Shown here piece after piece: positions 34,079 to 43,846 of a DNA stretch of 49,886 nucleotides. A program made the position numbers and the translations under genes. Under the pieces are notes generated by a model, which was given only the letters and a program-made list of their open reading frames with translations, was not told the origin of the DNA and searched no databases. The stretch covers positions 1 to 49,886 of the forward strand of contig UQYF01000019.1 of the NCBI GenBank assembly GCA_900545175.1, read 5' to 3'. The first letter of the stretch is position 1. Every line of letters begins with the position of its first letter. This DNA is from an uncultured Eubacteriales bacterium (GTDB taxonomy: Bacteria > Bacillota > Clostridia > Lachnospirales > Lachnospiraceae).

Positions 34079-36649
34079 ATGGGAATTATTCAGAAGTTAT
34101 TCGGAACACATAGTGAGCACGAACTAAAGAGAATCTATCCGATTGTGGATAAGATTGAAGCGCTTCGTCCTTCAATGCAGGCTCTCACAGATGAAGAACT
34201 CAGAGCTAAGACAGATGAGTTTAAGAAGAGACTTGCAGAAGGACAGACACTTGATGATATACTTCCGGAAGCGTTTGCCACAGTAAGGGAGGCTGCTAAG
34301 CGGTCTATCGGAATGGAGCATTACAGAGTACAGCTTATCGGTGGTATCATTCTTCATCAGGGACGTATAGCCGAGATGAGAACAGGTGAAGGTAAGACTC
34401 TTGTATCGACACTTCCGGCATACCTTAATGCACTTGAAGGCAAGGGCGTTCATGTCATTACGGTCAATGATTATCTTGCATCCCGTGATGCAGAGTGGAT
34501 GGGGCAGGTTCACCGTTTCCTTGGACTTACGGTAGGAGTTGTTTTAAATAATATGAAGCCTGAGGAGAGAAGGGAAGCATACAAGTGTGATATCACTTAT
34601 GTCACCAACAATGAATTAGGCTTTGATTATCTTAGAGATAATATGGCTGTTTATAAGGAGAATCTTGTCCTTCGTGATTTAAGATATGCGATTATCGATG
34701 AGGTTGACTCAGTACTCATCGATGAAGCCAGAACACCTCTTATTATTTCCGGACAGGGAAATTCCTCCACAAAGCTATATGAGGTATGTGATATCCTCGC
34801 CAGACAGCTTGAAAAGGGTACGAGCAACAATGATGATATATCCAAGATGGATATTTTGATGGGTGCAGGCTTTGAGGAGACAGGAGACTTCGTTGTAAGT
34901 GAGAAGGATAAGACTGTCAATCTCACTGAACAGGGAACAAGGAAGGTTGAGCAGTTTTTCCATCTCGACAATTTAGCTGACCCATCGAATCTTGAAATTC
35001 AGCACAATGTAATACTTGCGCTTCGTGCGCATTATCTTATGTTCCGCGACCAGGATTATGTTGTCAAGGATAATGAGGTGCTTATTGTAGATGAATTTAC
35101 AGGACGTATCATGCCCGGAAGACGTTTCTCGGATGGACTTCATCAGGCTATCGAAGCAAAAGAGCATGTTAAGGTAAGACGTGAGAGCAGGACTCTTGCG
35201 ACAATCACATTCCAGAACTTCTTTAACAAGTTTGAGAAGAAGTCAGGTATGACGGGTACGGCACTTACAGAGGAGAAGGAATTCCGTGAGATTTACGGAA
35301 TGGATGTTATTGAGATTCCTACGAATAAGCCTATAGCAAGAATTGATTACGATGATGTAATATACAAGACCAGAAAAGAGAAGCTGCATGCTGTAGTAGA
35401 AGATGTTGTGGAAGCGCATGCAAAGGGACAGCCTGTTCTTGTAGGTACAATTACAATAGAGCAGTCTGAGGAGGTAAGCAATCTTCTTAAGAAGAGAGGA
35501 ATCAGGCACAATGTACTTAATGCCAAGTTCCATGAGCTTGAGGCAGAGATAGTTGCACAGGCAGGTCAGCATGGTGCGGTAACAATCGCAACTAACATGG
35601 CAGGACGTGGTACCGATATCAAGCTCGATGAGGCAGCAAGGGCAGCAGGAGGCCTAAAGATAATAGGTACAGAGCGCCATGAGTCAAGACGTATTGACAA
35701 TCAGCTTCGCGGACGTTCAGGCCGTCAGGGAGATCCGGGTGAATCACGCTTCTATATTTCACTTGAGGATGACTTAATGAGATTGTTCGCATCAGATAAA
35801 CTTATGGCAATGTTTAATGCGCTCAAGATACCTGAGAATGAGAGACTTGAGCACAGCATGCTCTCTAAGGCTATTGAAGGAGCACAGAAGAAGGTAGAGA
35901 CGAACAACTTCGGTATCCGTAAGAATCTTCTCGACTATGACCAGGTTATGAATGAGCAGAGAGAGACAATCTACGCTGAGAGACGTAAGGTGCTTGACGG
36001 TCAGAACTTAAGAAACGACATCATCAAGATGATGAAGGATAAGATTGAAGGTTATATTGATTATTCAATTAATGCCGATACAGACCCATCGGAATGGAAG
36101 TATGCGGAGCTTAACGAGAATCTATTAAGACTTGTTCCTATTGAGCCGGTTACACCGGAGGATGGATACAAGAATAAGAAGGAGCTTATTCAGGGCGTTG
36201 AGGAGCGTGCAGTGAAGTTCTATGCTGAGAAGGAAGCAGAGTTCCCTGTTCCTGAGCATATCAGAGAGATAGAGCGAGTATGCCTGTTGAGAGCTATAGA
36301 CACTAACTGGATGAACCATATTGATGATATGGATCAGTTAAGACAGGGTATAGGTCTTAATGCTTACGGACAGAAGGACCCGCTTGTCGAATACAAGATG
36401 CAGGGCTATGACATGTTCGACAATATGATTGCAAGAATTCAGGAAGATACAGTAAGACTTGTAACCCATGTCAAGATTGAGCAAAAGACTGAGAAGCGTG
36501 AGCAGGTTGCCAAAGTTACCGGAACCAACCGCGATGAGAGCACAGCTAAGGCACCTGTAAAGCGTGAAGAGAAGAAGATTCAGAGAAATGACCCATGTCC
36601 ATGCGGCTCAGGTCTTAAGTATAAGAACTGCTGCGGCAGGAATGCTTAA
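34079..36649 (+). CDS. secA: Protein translocase ATPase SecA
   Basis: SecA pushes precursor proteins through SecYEG. The 856-residue protein has Walker A MRTGEGKTL (about 101-109), the DEAD-box-like IIDEVDSVLIDEARTPLIIS, the helicase motif ATNMAGRGTDIKL and the QLRGRSGRQGDPG stretch. It ends in the C-terminal zinc motif CPCGSGLKYKNCC, which contacts SecB or the ribosome in relatives. The length is normal for single-SecA Firmicutes. GGAGATA upstream supports the ATG at 34079. Codon use is biased toward AAG and GAG, as expected of a highly expressed gene. It ends 88 bp before prfB. Confidence 0.97.
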   Translation: MGIIQKLFGTHSEHELKRIYPIVDKIEALRPSMQALTDEELRAKTDEFKKRLAEGQTLDDILPEAFATVREAAKRSIGMEHYRVQLIGGIILHQGRIAEMRTGEGKTLVSTLPAYLNALEGKGVHVITVNDYLASRDAEWMGQVHRFLGLTVGVVLNNMKPEERREAYKCDITYVTNNELGFDYLRDNMAVYKENLVLRDLRYAIIDEVDSVLIDEARTPLIISGQGNSSTKLYEVCDILARQLEKGTSNNDDISKMDILMGAGFEETGDFVVSEKDKTVNLTEQGTRKVEQFFHLDNLADPSNLEIQHNVILALRAHYLMFRDQDYVVKDNEVLIVDEFTGRIMPGRRFSDGLHQAIEAKEHVKVRRESRTLATITFQNFFNKFEKKSGMTGTALTEEKEFREIYGMDVIEIPTNKPIARIDYDDVIYKTRKEKLHAVVEDVVEAHAKGQPVLVGTITIEQSEEVSNLLKKRGIRHNVLNAKFHELEAEIVAQAGQHGAVTIATNMAGRGTDIKLDEAARAAGGLKIIGTERHESRRIDNQLRGRSGRQGDPGESRFYISLEDDLMRLFASDKLMAMFNALKIPENERLEHSMLSKAIEGAQKKVETNNFGIRKNLLDYDQVMNEQRETIYAERRKVLDGQNLRNDIIKMMKDKIEGYIDYSINADTDPSEWKYAELNENLLRLVPIEPVTPEDGYKNKKELIQGVEERAVKFYAEKEAEFPVPEHIREIERVCLLRAIDTNWMNHIDDMDQLRQGIGLNAYGQKDPLVEYKMQGYDMFDNMIARIQEDTVRLVTHVKIEQKTEKREQVAKVTGTNRDESTAKAPVKREEKKIQRNDPCPCGSGLKYKNCCGRNA

Positions 36650-36679
36650 CTGTACTACGCTAAAACTTTAAAATTTTAA

Positions 36680-36707
36680 TTGCAAAAAATCAACTTTTAT
36701 GTATAAT
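36680..36707 (+). promoter_or_regulatory. prfB: Promoter for prfB
   Basis: TTGCAA (36680-36685), a 16-bp spacer and a perfect TATAAT (36702-36707) lie 30 bp before the GTG start. Confidence 0.7.
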
Positions 36708-36737
36708 GAAAATAATAAAATTAAGGTGGTGAGATTA

Positions 36738-37866
36738 GTGGTCGAACTTGATCAGTTTAAATTCCGTCTGAACGGATACGAACAGCCATTAACCGAATTG
36801 AGGGATTCACTTTGACTTAGCTAATAAGTCAAAGAGAATTGAAGAGATTGAGCGTCATATGGAGGAACCGGATTTCTGGGATAATCCTGAGAAGTCTAAC
36901 AACTATATGAAGGAGCTCAAAGGTTTAAAGGCTGATATAGAAGATTTTAAAAAGCTTGAGAAGGACAAGACAGATGCCGAAGAGTTTATAGAGATGGCAT
37001 ATGAGGAGAATGACGAGAGTCTGATACCGGAGATAGGCCAGCTTGTGGATAATTTTGAAGCATTGTTTGAAAAGCTCCAGATGGAGACATTGCTGTCCGG
37101 TGAGTATGATAAGTGTAATGCCATTCTTACACTTCATGCCGGAGCAGGCGGAACAGAGTCCTGTGACTGGGCGTCAATGCTCCTTAGAATGTACACAAGA
37201 TGGGCAAACAGCAAAGGATTTACAGTCGAGACACTTGATTTGCTCGAAGGCGATGAAGCAGGTGTCAAGTCCGTTACAATTCAGGTAAACGGTCTTAACG
37301 CATATGGATATCTTAAGTCGGAACACGGAGTTCACAGACTTGTGCGTATATCACCGTTTAATGCGGCCGGTAAGAGACAGACTTCCTTTGTGTCGTGCGA
37401 TGTAATGCCGGATATAGAGGAAGATTTGGATGTCGATATCAATGAGGATGATCTGCGTATTGACACCTATCGTTCAAGCGGCGCAGGCGGCCAGCATATA
37501 AATAAGACTTCATCTGCTATCCGTATAACACATATTCCTACAGGTACGGTAGTACAGTGCCAGAATGAGCGTTCACAGCATCAGAACAAGGACAAAGCGA
37601 TGCAGATGTTAAAGGCAAAGCTTTTCCTGTTAAAGCAGGCTGAGAATGCGGCAAAGACGGCTGATATCCGTGGAGAAGTTATGGAGAACGGCTGGGGAAG
37701 CCAGATTCGAAGCTATGTACTTCAGCCATATACTATGGTCAAAGATAACAGGACAGGCGAGGAATCGGGAAATGCCGCAGCAGTTTTAGACGGAGACCTT
37801 GACCGCTTCATGGGTGCCTACCTTAAGTGGTTGAGTCTTGGCAAAAAGGGAACAACAGAAGAATAA
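36738..37866 (+). CDS. prfB: Peptide chain release factor 2, made by programmed +1 frameshift
   Basis: RF2 ends translation at UGA and UAA. The first part starts at a GTG (36738, AAGGTGGTG ribosome binding site) and encodes 25 residues ending LRDSL before an in-frame TGA at 36813-36815. Translation continues in the +1 frame from GAC at 36814, giving DLANKSKRIEEIERHMEEPDFW and the rest, about 375 residues in all. The GGQ peptidyl-hydrolysis motif lies at 250-252, the same as in E. coli, and the RF2-type SPF stop-recognition motif (ISPFNAAGK) is present. The gene reads wrongly as a truncated protein if the shift is ignored. cheW begins 12 bp after the stop. Confidence 0.96.
36800..36816 (+). 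promoter_or_regulatory. prfB programmed frameshift site
   Basis: A Shine-Dalgarno-like GAGGGA (36800-36805) is followed by four bases, then CTT TGA C (36810-36816). The ribosome slips from CTT to the overlapping TTT, skipping one base at the UGA. Low RF2 favours the shift, so the site is an autoregulatory device. Confidence 0.93.
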
Positions 37867-37878
37867 AGGAGGATTATC

Positions 37879-38337
37879 ATGGCAGAGGCTTTAAAACCGA
37901 TTGTATTCAGAGTTGGAAATGAGTTATATGGCATAGATATCAAGTATGTTAATGCCATAGAGAAGGATCAGGATATCGTTCGAGTTCCGAATGCTTCAAG
38001 CAGCATAAAAGGAATTATCAACCTGAGAGGAGATATTATTCCGGTCTACAGTTTGAGAGATAAGTTCAAGCTTCCGCAGGCTCCGGGACAGACTAAGCTT
38101 ATAATTGCAAATCTTCCTGATATGAAGCTTGCGATAGAGGTTGATGAGGTTGAAGAGATAGATGACCTTCAGGAAGAGGAGATAAGAGATTTTCCAAGTA
38201 TAGCAACCAACCGTGACACGGCATACTTTGTCAAGGTTGCCAACAAAGCAGGAAAACTTATACTCATAATAGATATTCATAATTTACTCACCGCAGACGA
38301 GGCGGAAGATGCAAAGAAGCTGATGGAGGAAAAGTAG
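37879..38337 (+). CDS. cheW: CheW-like chemotaxis coupling protein
   Basis: The 152-residue protein is a single CheW domain (YGIDIKYVNAIEK, SIKGIINLRGDIIPVYSLRDKF, VDEVEEI, LILIIDIHNLL). CheW links chemoreceptors to the histidine kinase CheA. It lies between prfB and hom (12 bp and 1 bp away) with no other chemotaxis gene close by. In Clostridia such isolated CheW proteins occur as extra copies or couplers for other complexes. The AAAGGAGG ribosome binding site is strong. That it works in chemotaxis here is inferred from family membership and from the yjfB nearby. Confidence 0.88.
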   Translation: MAEALKPIVFRVGNELYGIDIKYVNAIEKDQDIVRVPNASSSIKGIINLRGDIIPVYSLRDKFKLPQAPGQTKLIIANLPDMKLAIEVDEVEEIDDLQEEEIRDFPSIATNRDTAYFVKVANKAGKLILIIDIHNLLTADEAEDAKKLMEEK

Positions 38338-38338
38338 A

Positions 38339-39553
38339 ATGGTAAATGTAGCAGTTCTAGGTTATGGTACAGTAGGCTCAGGAGTTGTGGAAGTGCTGAG
38401 CAGAAATGCAAAGGTGCTTGAAAAGAGTGCAGGACAGGAAATTAATCTTAAGTATGTTTTAGACCTTAAGGAGTTTCCGGGAACACCTATTGAGAAGAAG
38501 GTTGTTCATGATTTCAATATTATTCTCAACGATGATGACGTTTCAATCATAGTTGAGGTGATGGGAGGAGTCAATCCGGCTTACTCGTTCGTAAAATCAG
38601 CTCTTTTAAAGGGCAAGAGCGTGTGTACCTCCAATAAGGAGCTTGTGGCAAAACACGGCGCTGAACTGCTAGGAATTGCCAAGGAGAAGAATGTTAATTT
38701 CTTCTTTGAGGCAAGTGTTGCCGGAGGAATACCTATAATAAGACCGCTTGAGCAGTGCATAACTGCGGATGAGGTTCTTGAAGTATCGGGAATCCTTAAC
38801 GGAACAACCAACTTTATACTCACAAAGATGGAGAAGGAAGGCGCATCCTATGACGAAGTGCTTGCACAGGCACAGAAGCTTGGATATGCCGAGAGAAATC
38901 CTGAAGCAGACGTAGAAGGCTTTGATGCAGGACGAAAGATTGCTATTTTAAGCTCAATCATCAGCAGAAAACAGGTTGATTTTGAGAATGTATATACCGA
39001 AGGTATAACTAAGGTGAGTGCCGGCGATTTTGCGTATGCAGCCAAGCTTGGCGTAACGATTAAGCTTGTAGCTAAGAGCTGTGTTACTGATGCCGGAATG
39101 TATGTTATGGTAACACCGAGAATGCTTAGGTATGGTAAGCCGCTCGCATCTGTGCATGATGTGGTAAACGCAGTATGTGTAAAGGGCAATATGCTTGGTG
39201 ATGTTATGTTTTACGGTGCCGGTGCAGGAAAGCTTCCTACGGCAAGTGCTGTCGTATCGGATATTGTCGATGCGGTTCGTCACGCAGGCGAGTATGTGAA
39301 TAACGGCTGGTCACAGGAAAAGCAGGAGCTTATATCTATCGATGAAGTGGAAAACAGCTTTTATGTACGCATGGAAGGCAATGCGGCGGAGAAAGAGTCA
39401 GAGCTTGAGAAGCTTTTTGGCGGAGTTACGATATGTGACAATGTGATTGATGGGGAATTTGCTTTTGTCACAGGTTCCGTCAAGGAAGCAGAGTTTGCGA
39501 AGGCGGCATGCAGTCTTAAGGGCATAAAGAATACAATAAGAATAGAATTGTAA
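38339..39553 (+). CDS. hom: Homoserine dehydrogenase
   Basis: Hom reduces aspartate semialdehyde to homoserine on the way to threonine and methionine. The 404-residue protein has the N-terminal Rossmann fold (VAVLGYGTVGSGVV), the catalytic region with NGTTNFILTKM and EADVEGFDAGRK, and a C-terminal ACT-type regulatory domain (about 325-404), slightly compact. It starts 1 bp after the cheW stop, so it is translationally linked to it. lysC follows 33 bp later, putting two aspartate-family enzymes together without thrB or thrC. Confidence 0.94.
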   Translation: MVNVAVLGYGTVGSGVVEVLSRNAKVLEKSAGQEINLKYVLDLKEFPGTPIEKKVVHDFNIILNDDDVSIIVEVMGGVNPAYSFVKSALLKGKSVCTSNKELVAKHGAELLGIAKEKNVNFFFEASVAGGIPIIRPLEQCITADEVLEVSGILNGTTNFILTKMEKEGASYDEVLAQAQKLGYAERNPEADVEGFDAGRKIAILSSIISRKQVDFENVYTEGITKVSAGDFAYAAKLGVTIKLVAKSCVTDAGMYVMVTPRMLRYGKPLASVHDVVNAVCVKGNMLGDVMFYGAGAGKLPTASAVVSDIVDAVRHAGEYVNNGWSQEKQELISIDEVENSFYVRMEGNAAEKESELEKLFGGVTICDNVIDGEFAFVTGSVKEAEFAKAACSLKGIKNTIRIEL

Positions 39554-39586
39554 ATATAAGCTTAGGTAACACGGAGGATATGAAAA

Positions 39587-40900
39587 ATGTTAAAGGTTGT
39601 TAAATTCGGTGGAAGTTCACTTGCAAGTGCGGAGCAGTTTAAGAAGGTTGCTGACATCATTCATGCTGATGAATCAAGAAGATATGTCGTGCCATCAGCT
39701 CCAGGAAAGCGCTTCAAGGAAGATGTTAAGGTTACGGATATGCTCTATGACTGCTATGGAGTAGCGTCAAAGGGATATGATTTTTCAGATATTTTTGCTG
39801 ATATCAAAGCAAGATATCAGGAGATTATTGATGACCTTGGTCTTGATTTGTCTTTAGAGAAGGAATTTGCTAATATAGAAGCAGCGTTTAAGGCGAGAGC
39901 AGGACGTGACTATGCGGCATCAAGAGGTGAATACCTTAACGGTATTATTCTTGCTAATTATCTTGGCTATGAATTCGTAGATGCAGAGGATGTAATCTTT
40001 TTTGATACCAACGGCAATCTCGATGCGAAGAAGACTAATCAGGTGCTTTCAGAAAGACTTTTAACTGTTGACAGGGCTGTTGTTCCGGGATTTTACGGAA
40101 TCAGGCCGAATGATACAATCAAGACATTTTCACGCGGCGGCTCAGACATAACCGGTGCTATTGTCGCAAGAGCAGTCAAGGCTGACCTTTACGAGAACTG
40201 GACAGATGTATCCGGCTTCCTTGTTGCTGATCCTAGAATAATCGACAATCCTAAGCCTATTGTGACTATAACATATAAAGAATTGAGAGAGCTTTCTTAC
40301 ATGGGTGCAACAGTGCTCCATGATGAATCCATATTCCCTGTCCGCAAGGAAGGCATACCGATTAATATCCGCAATACCAACAAGCCTGAGGATCCGGGAA
40401 CAATGATTGTGGAGAGCACATCGCGTAAGCCGGAGTATGTAATCACAGGTATAGCAGGCAAGAAGGGCTTTACGGTAGTGAGCATTGAGAAGGACATGAT
40501 GAATTCGGAGATTGGCTTTGGACGTAAAGTTCTTGAAGTGTTTGAAAAGCAGGGGCTTTCCTTCGAGCATACACCTTCCGGAATTGATACAATGTCAATA
40601 GTAATACATCAGGATGAGTTCGTTGAGAAGGAGCAGGAGGTTCTTGCAGGACTTCACAGAAATGTTCATCCTGATGCTATAGAGATTGAATCCGGTCTTG
40701 CACTCATAGCCGTAGTAGGACGTGGAATGAAGTCAAGCCACGGTACTGCCGGCAAGCTTTTCACTGCACTTGCGGATGAGAATATTAATGTCAAGATGAT
40801 TGACCAGGGTTCATCAGAGCTTAACATTATAGTAGGTGTTAAGGAAGAAGACTTTGAGAGAGCATTTAAAGCAATCTACAAGGCATTTTATGAGTCATAA
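39587..40900 (+). CDS. lysC: Aspartate kinase
   Basis: This enzyme phosphorylates aspartate, the first committed step to lysine, threonine and methionine. The 437-residue protein has the kinase motif VVKFGGSSLA at its N terminus, FSRGGSDITGA in the middle and two ACT domains at the C-terminal end (from about residue 305). The GTG-free start ATG at 39587 has ACGGAGG upstream. It is in operon with hom and ends at a strong terminator. No lysine riboswitch was recognised upstream, so control is likely by feedback through the ACT domains. Confidence 0.93.
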   Translation: MLKVVKFGGSSLASAEQFKKVADIIHADESRRYVVPSAPGKRFKEDVKVTDMLYDCYGVASKGYDFSDIFADIKARYQEIIDDLGLDLSLEKEFANIEAAFKARAGRDYAASRGEYLNGIILANYLGYEFVDAEDVIFFDTNGNLDAKKTNQVLSERLLTVDRAVVPGFYGIRPNDTIKTFSRGGSDITGAIVARAVKADLYENWTDVSGFLVADPRIIDNPKPIVTITYKELRELSYMGATVLHDESIFPVRKEGIPINIRNTNKPEDPGTMIVESTSRKPEYVITGIAGKKGFTVVSIEKDMMNSEIGFGRKVLEVFEKQGLSFEHTPSGIDTMSIVIHQDEFVEKEQEVLAGLHRNVHPDAIEIESGLALIAVVGRGMKSSHGTAGKLFTALADENINVKMIDQGSSELNIIVGVKEEDFERAFKAIYKAFYES

Positions 40901-40964
40901 ATATAATAGTTTTTATTTTTGGCACATTAATCATTTTTAAACAATAGAATACCGGAGATTAAGG

Positions 40965-41004
40965 GCTGCCCTGCACATAATAAGTGCAGGGCAGCTTTGG
41001 CTTT
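40965..41004 (+). terminator. Terminator after lysC
   Basis: A perfect 12-bp stem GCTGCCCTGCAC/GTGCAGGGCAGC with loop ATAATAA, followed by TTTGGCTTT. Confidence 0.9.
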
Positions 41005-41145
41005 ACGGATAACTCTTTGTAATGGACACGGAAAAGAAAATGCTATATAATGTATAGAAGAAAACTGCGGTATATTCATCATTTCATGCGGATTTTGAAA
41101 ATGCGGCAGCAGGATGCAAGATAACGATGGAAGGAATTTATTGAT

Positions 41146-43290
41146 ATGGATATTATAAAGGCGATAGCCTCGGAACTTAATGTTAGAAATGGCCAGGTTG
41201 AAGCGGCAGTTAAGCTTATAGATGAGGGCTGTACGATACCTTTTATCTCTAGATACAGAAAGGAGGCTACAGGAGCGCTCAATGATGAACAGCTTCGTAA
41301 CCTTGATGAGAGACTTAAGTACCTTAGAAACTTAGAGGATAAAAAAGCTCAGGTTATCGAGAGCATCGAAGAGCAGGGGCTTCTCACCGATGAACTCAAA
41401 GCTCAGATAGAGAAGGCTGGGACAATGGTGGCAGTTGAGGATTTATATCGTCCTTATCGCCCGAAGAGAAGGACGAGAGCGACTATAGCCAAGGAGAAGG
41501 GGCTAGAACCACTTGCAAACGTAATCATGCTCCAGATGACGAAGGAGCCTCTTGTTAAAGCTGCCGAGGCGTATGTGAGCGGGGACAAGGGTGTGAATAC
41601 ACCTGAGGAGGCGATTGCCGGCGCTATGGATATAATCGCAGAGTTGATATCCGATAATGCCGACTACAGAACAAGGATAAGAGAGATTACATTTAAAGAA
41701 GGCATTTTAAGCTCAACAGCCAAGGATGCAGACGCAAAGACCGTATATGAGATGTATTATAATTTTACCGAGCCGGTTGCTAAGATGGCAGGACATAGAA
41801 TCTTAGCGGTTAACCGCGGAGAGAATGAGAAGATACTGACAGTGAAGATAGAGGCACCTGAGGATAAAATCTTGTCATACCTTGAGAAGCAGATTATAGT
41901 CAGGGATAACATTAACACAGTTCAGGCTCTTAAGGATTGCATAAGGGACAGCTATGAGAGACTGATTGCGCCGTCGATAGAAAGAGAGATAAGAAATCAG
42001 CTTACAGAGACAGCGGAGGACGGAGCGATAAAAGTGTTTGGAAAGAATCTTGAGCAGCTTCTTTTGCAGCCGCCGATTTCCGGGCATGTTGTGCTAGGCT
42101 GGGATCCTGCTTTCAGAACAGGCTGTAAGCTTGCGGTTGTGGATGCAACAGGAAAGGTTCTTGACACTACGGTAATCTATCCTACAGCACCTCAGAATAA
42201 GATATCTGAGGCAAAAGAGGTCCTTAAAAAGCTCATTAAGAAATACAATATCACACTTATTTCTGTTGGAAACGGAACTGCTTCGAGAGAGTCTGAGCAG
42301 GTTATTGTTGAGCTTTTAAAGGAGCTTGATGCACCTGTACAGTATATTATCGTAAATGAGGCAGGAGCTTCCGTATATTCGGCAAGCAAGCTTGCAACGG
42401 AGGAATTTCCTAACTTCGATGTGGGACAAAGAAGTGCGGCATCTATTGCAAGGAGACTTCAGGACCCGCTTGCAGAGCTTGTAAAGATTGACCCTAAGTC
42501 GATCGGAGTGGGACAGTATCAGCATGATATGAACCAGAAGAAGCTCGGTGAAGCTCTTGAGGGAGTTGTGGAAGACAGCGTTAATAAGGTCGGAGTTGAC
42601 TTAAATACGGCATCAGCGTCACTTCTTGAATATATATCGGGAATCACAAAGACCATTGCTAAGAATATAGTTGTGTACAGAGAAGAGAATGGCAGATTTG
42701 ACAACAGGAAGCAGTTACTGAAGGTTGCCAAGCTCGGACCTAAGGCATATGAGCAGTGTGCAGGCTTTATGAGAATAACAGGCGGAAGCAATCCTCTTGA
42801 TGCCACTAGCGTTCATCCTGAGAGCTATGATGCCGCAGACAGACTCCTAAAAAAGCTTGGCTACAGCGCAGAGGATATAACAGCGGGAGGACTCAAAGGG
42901 CTGTCCGGAAAAGTTAAGAATATACCGGAGCTGGCAAAGGAGCTTGAAATCGGAGAGCTTACACTTGCTGACATTTTAAAAGAGCTTGAAAAGCCGGGTC
43001 GTGACCCTAGAGAAGAGATGCCAAAGCCTATTCTAAGAACAGATGTCATGGAGATGAAGGATTTGACACCGGGCATGATTTTAAAAGGAACAGTAAGAAA
43101 TGTAATAGATTTTGGGGTTTTTGTCGATATAGGAGTACATCAGGACGGACTTGTCCATATATCTCAGATAACCAATAAGAAGTTTATTAAGCACCCTCTT
43201 GATGCTGTGAGCGTAGGTGATATTGTCGAGGTCAAGGTTTTGAGCGTAGATGAGGCTAAGAAGAGAATTCAGCTTACAATGATTATTTAA
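41146..43290 (+). CDS. tex: Tex-like S1 RNA-binding transcription accessory protein
   Basis: The 714-residue Tex protein has the N-terminal helical Tex domain, a YqgF/RNase H-like domain (about 320-450, LGWDPAFRTGCKLAVVD), helix-hairpin-helix repeats (about 490-560, NTASASLLEYISGITKTIAKNIV) and a C-terminal S1 domain (about 640-714, GTVRNVIDFGVFVDIGVHQDGLVHIS). Tex proteins bind nucleic acid and influence transcription. GGAAGGA precedes the ATG at 41146. It seems to head an operon with the YcxB-like gene and tsaE-tsaB-rimI. Confidence 0.95.
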   Translation: MDIIKAIASELNVRNGQVEAAVKLIDEGCTIPFISRYRKEATGALNDEQLRNLDERLKYLRNLEDKKAQVIESIEEQGLLTDELKAQIEKAGTMVAVEDLYRPYRPKRRTRATIAKEKGLEPLANVIMLQMTKEPLVKAAEAYVSGDKGVNTPEEAIAGAMDIIAELISDNADYRTRIREITFKEGILSSTAKDADAKTVYEMYYNFTEPVAKMAGHRILAVNRGENEKILTVKIEAPEDKILSYLEKQIIVRDNINTVQALKDCIRDSYERLIAPSIEREIRNQLTETAEDGAIKVFGKNLEQLLLQPPISGHVVLGWDPAFRTGCKLAVVDATGKVLDTTVIYPTAPQNKISEAKEVLKKLIKKYNITLISVGNGTASRESEQVIVELLKELDAPVQYIIVNEAGASVYSASKLATEEFPNFDVGQRSAASIARRLQDPLAELVKIDPKSIGVGQYQHDMNQKKLGEALEGVVEDSVNKVGVDLNTASASLLEYISGITKTIAKNIVVYREENGRFDNRKQLLKVAKLGPKAYEQCAGFMRITGGSNPLDATSVHPESYDAADRLLKKLGYSAEDITAGGLKGLSGKVKNIPELAKELEIGELTLADILKELEKPGRDPREEMPKPILRTDVMEMKDLTPGMILKGTVRNVIDFGVFVDIGVHQDGLVHISQITNKKFIKHPLDAVSVGDIVEVKVLSVDEAKKRIQLTMII

Positions 43291-43315
43291 TGTATATGAG
43301 AGATGAGGATTTGCA

Positions 43316-43810
43316 ATGAAGGTGGAATTTAAAGTAAAGCTTACAAGAAAGGAAATGTTTACCTTTCTTATCAATAATGCGTACCGCAAGCCTATGGGTG
43401 TGATTTCATTTTTATTCGGAATAGGCTGTTTTGCTGTCGCAGGAATTACATGCAGGCAGATGGGGCTTCAGAGCACGCTGCTGTTAATTCTGCTCGGCTC
43501 GATTTATACGATTATACAGCCGATTATGCTCTGGAAGAGTGCAGGACGGCAGATTGCAAAAAATCCTGTATACAAGGAAGAGCTAAGCTACAGCTTTGAT
43601 GACAAAGGAATAACCGTAAGTCAGGGTGAGAGCGTTACATCCAAGGGCTGGGATGAGTGCTATAAGGCGGCAGATTACGGTAAAGTTGTGGTAATATACA
43701 TCACGGTAAATAACGGAATTATTCTGCCAAAGGCGGCTATAGGTTCGCAATACGGTGAATTTGTGAAGCTGGTAGGTGAGCATCTGCTGGGCAGGCTTAA
43801 AAAAATATAG
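43316..43810 (+). CDS. YcxB-like membrane protein
   Basis: The 164-residue protein has two hydrophobic segments (about residues 25-42, FLFGIGCFAVAGITC, and 52-70, LLILLGSIYTIIQPIML) and a C-terminal soluble strand-rich part with LSYSFDDKGITVSQGESVTSKGWDE, the YcxB-like pattern found in many small Firmicutes membrane proteins. Function is unknown. The position between tex and tsaE is the only clue, and it is weak. The ATG at 43316 is 25 bp after the tex stop and has only a modest ribosome binding site. Confidence 0.8.
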   Translation: MKVEFKVKLTRKEMFTFLINNAYRKPMGVISFLFGIGCFAVAGITCRQMGLQSTLLLILLGSIYTIIQPIMLWKSAGRQIAKNPVYKEELSYSFDDKGITVSQGESVTSKGWDECYKAADYGKVVVIYITVNNGIILPKAAIGSQYGEFVKLVGEHLLGRLKKI

Positions 43811-43846
43811 CAGGATATTGAGCTATACGCTTCTATGGAGGACAGA

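Noticed and set aside
38337..39587. Lysine or threonine-type riboswitch upstream of hom or lysC
   Set aside because: hom begins 1 bp after cheW and lysC 33 bp after hom, leaving no room for one.
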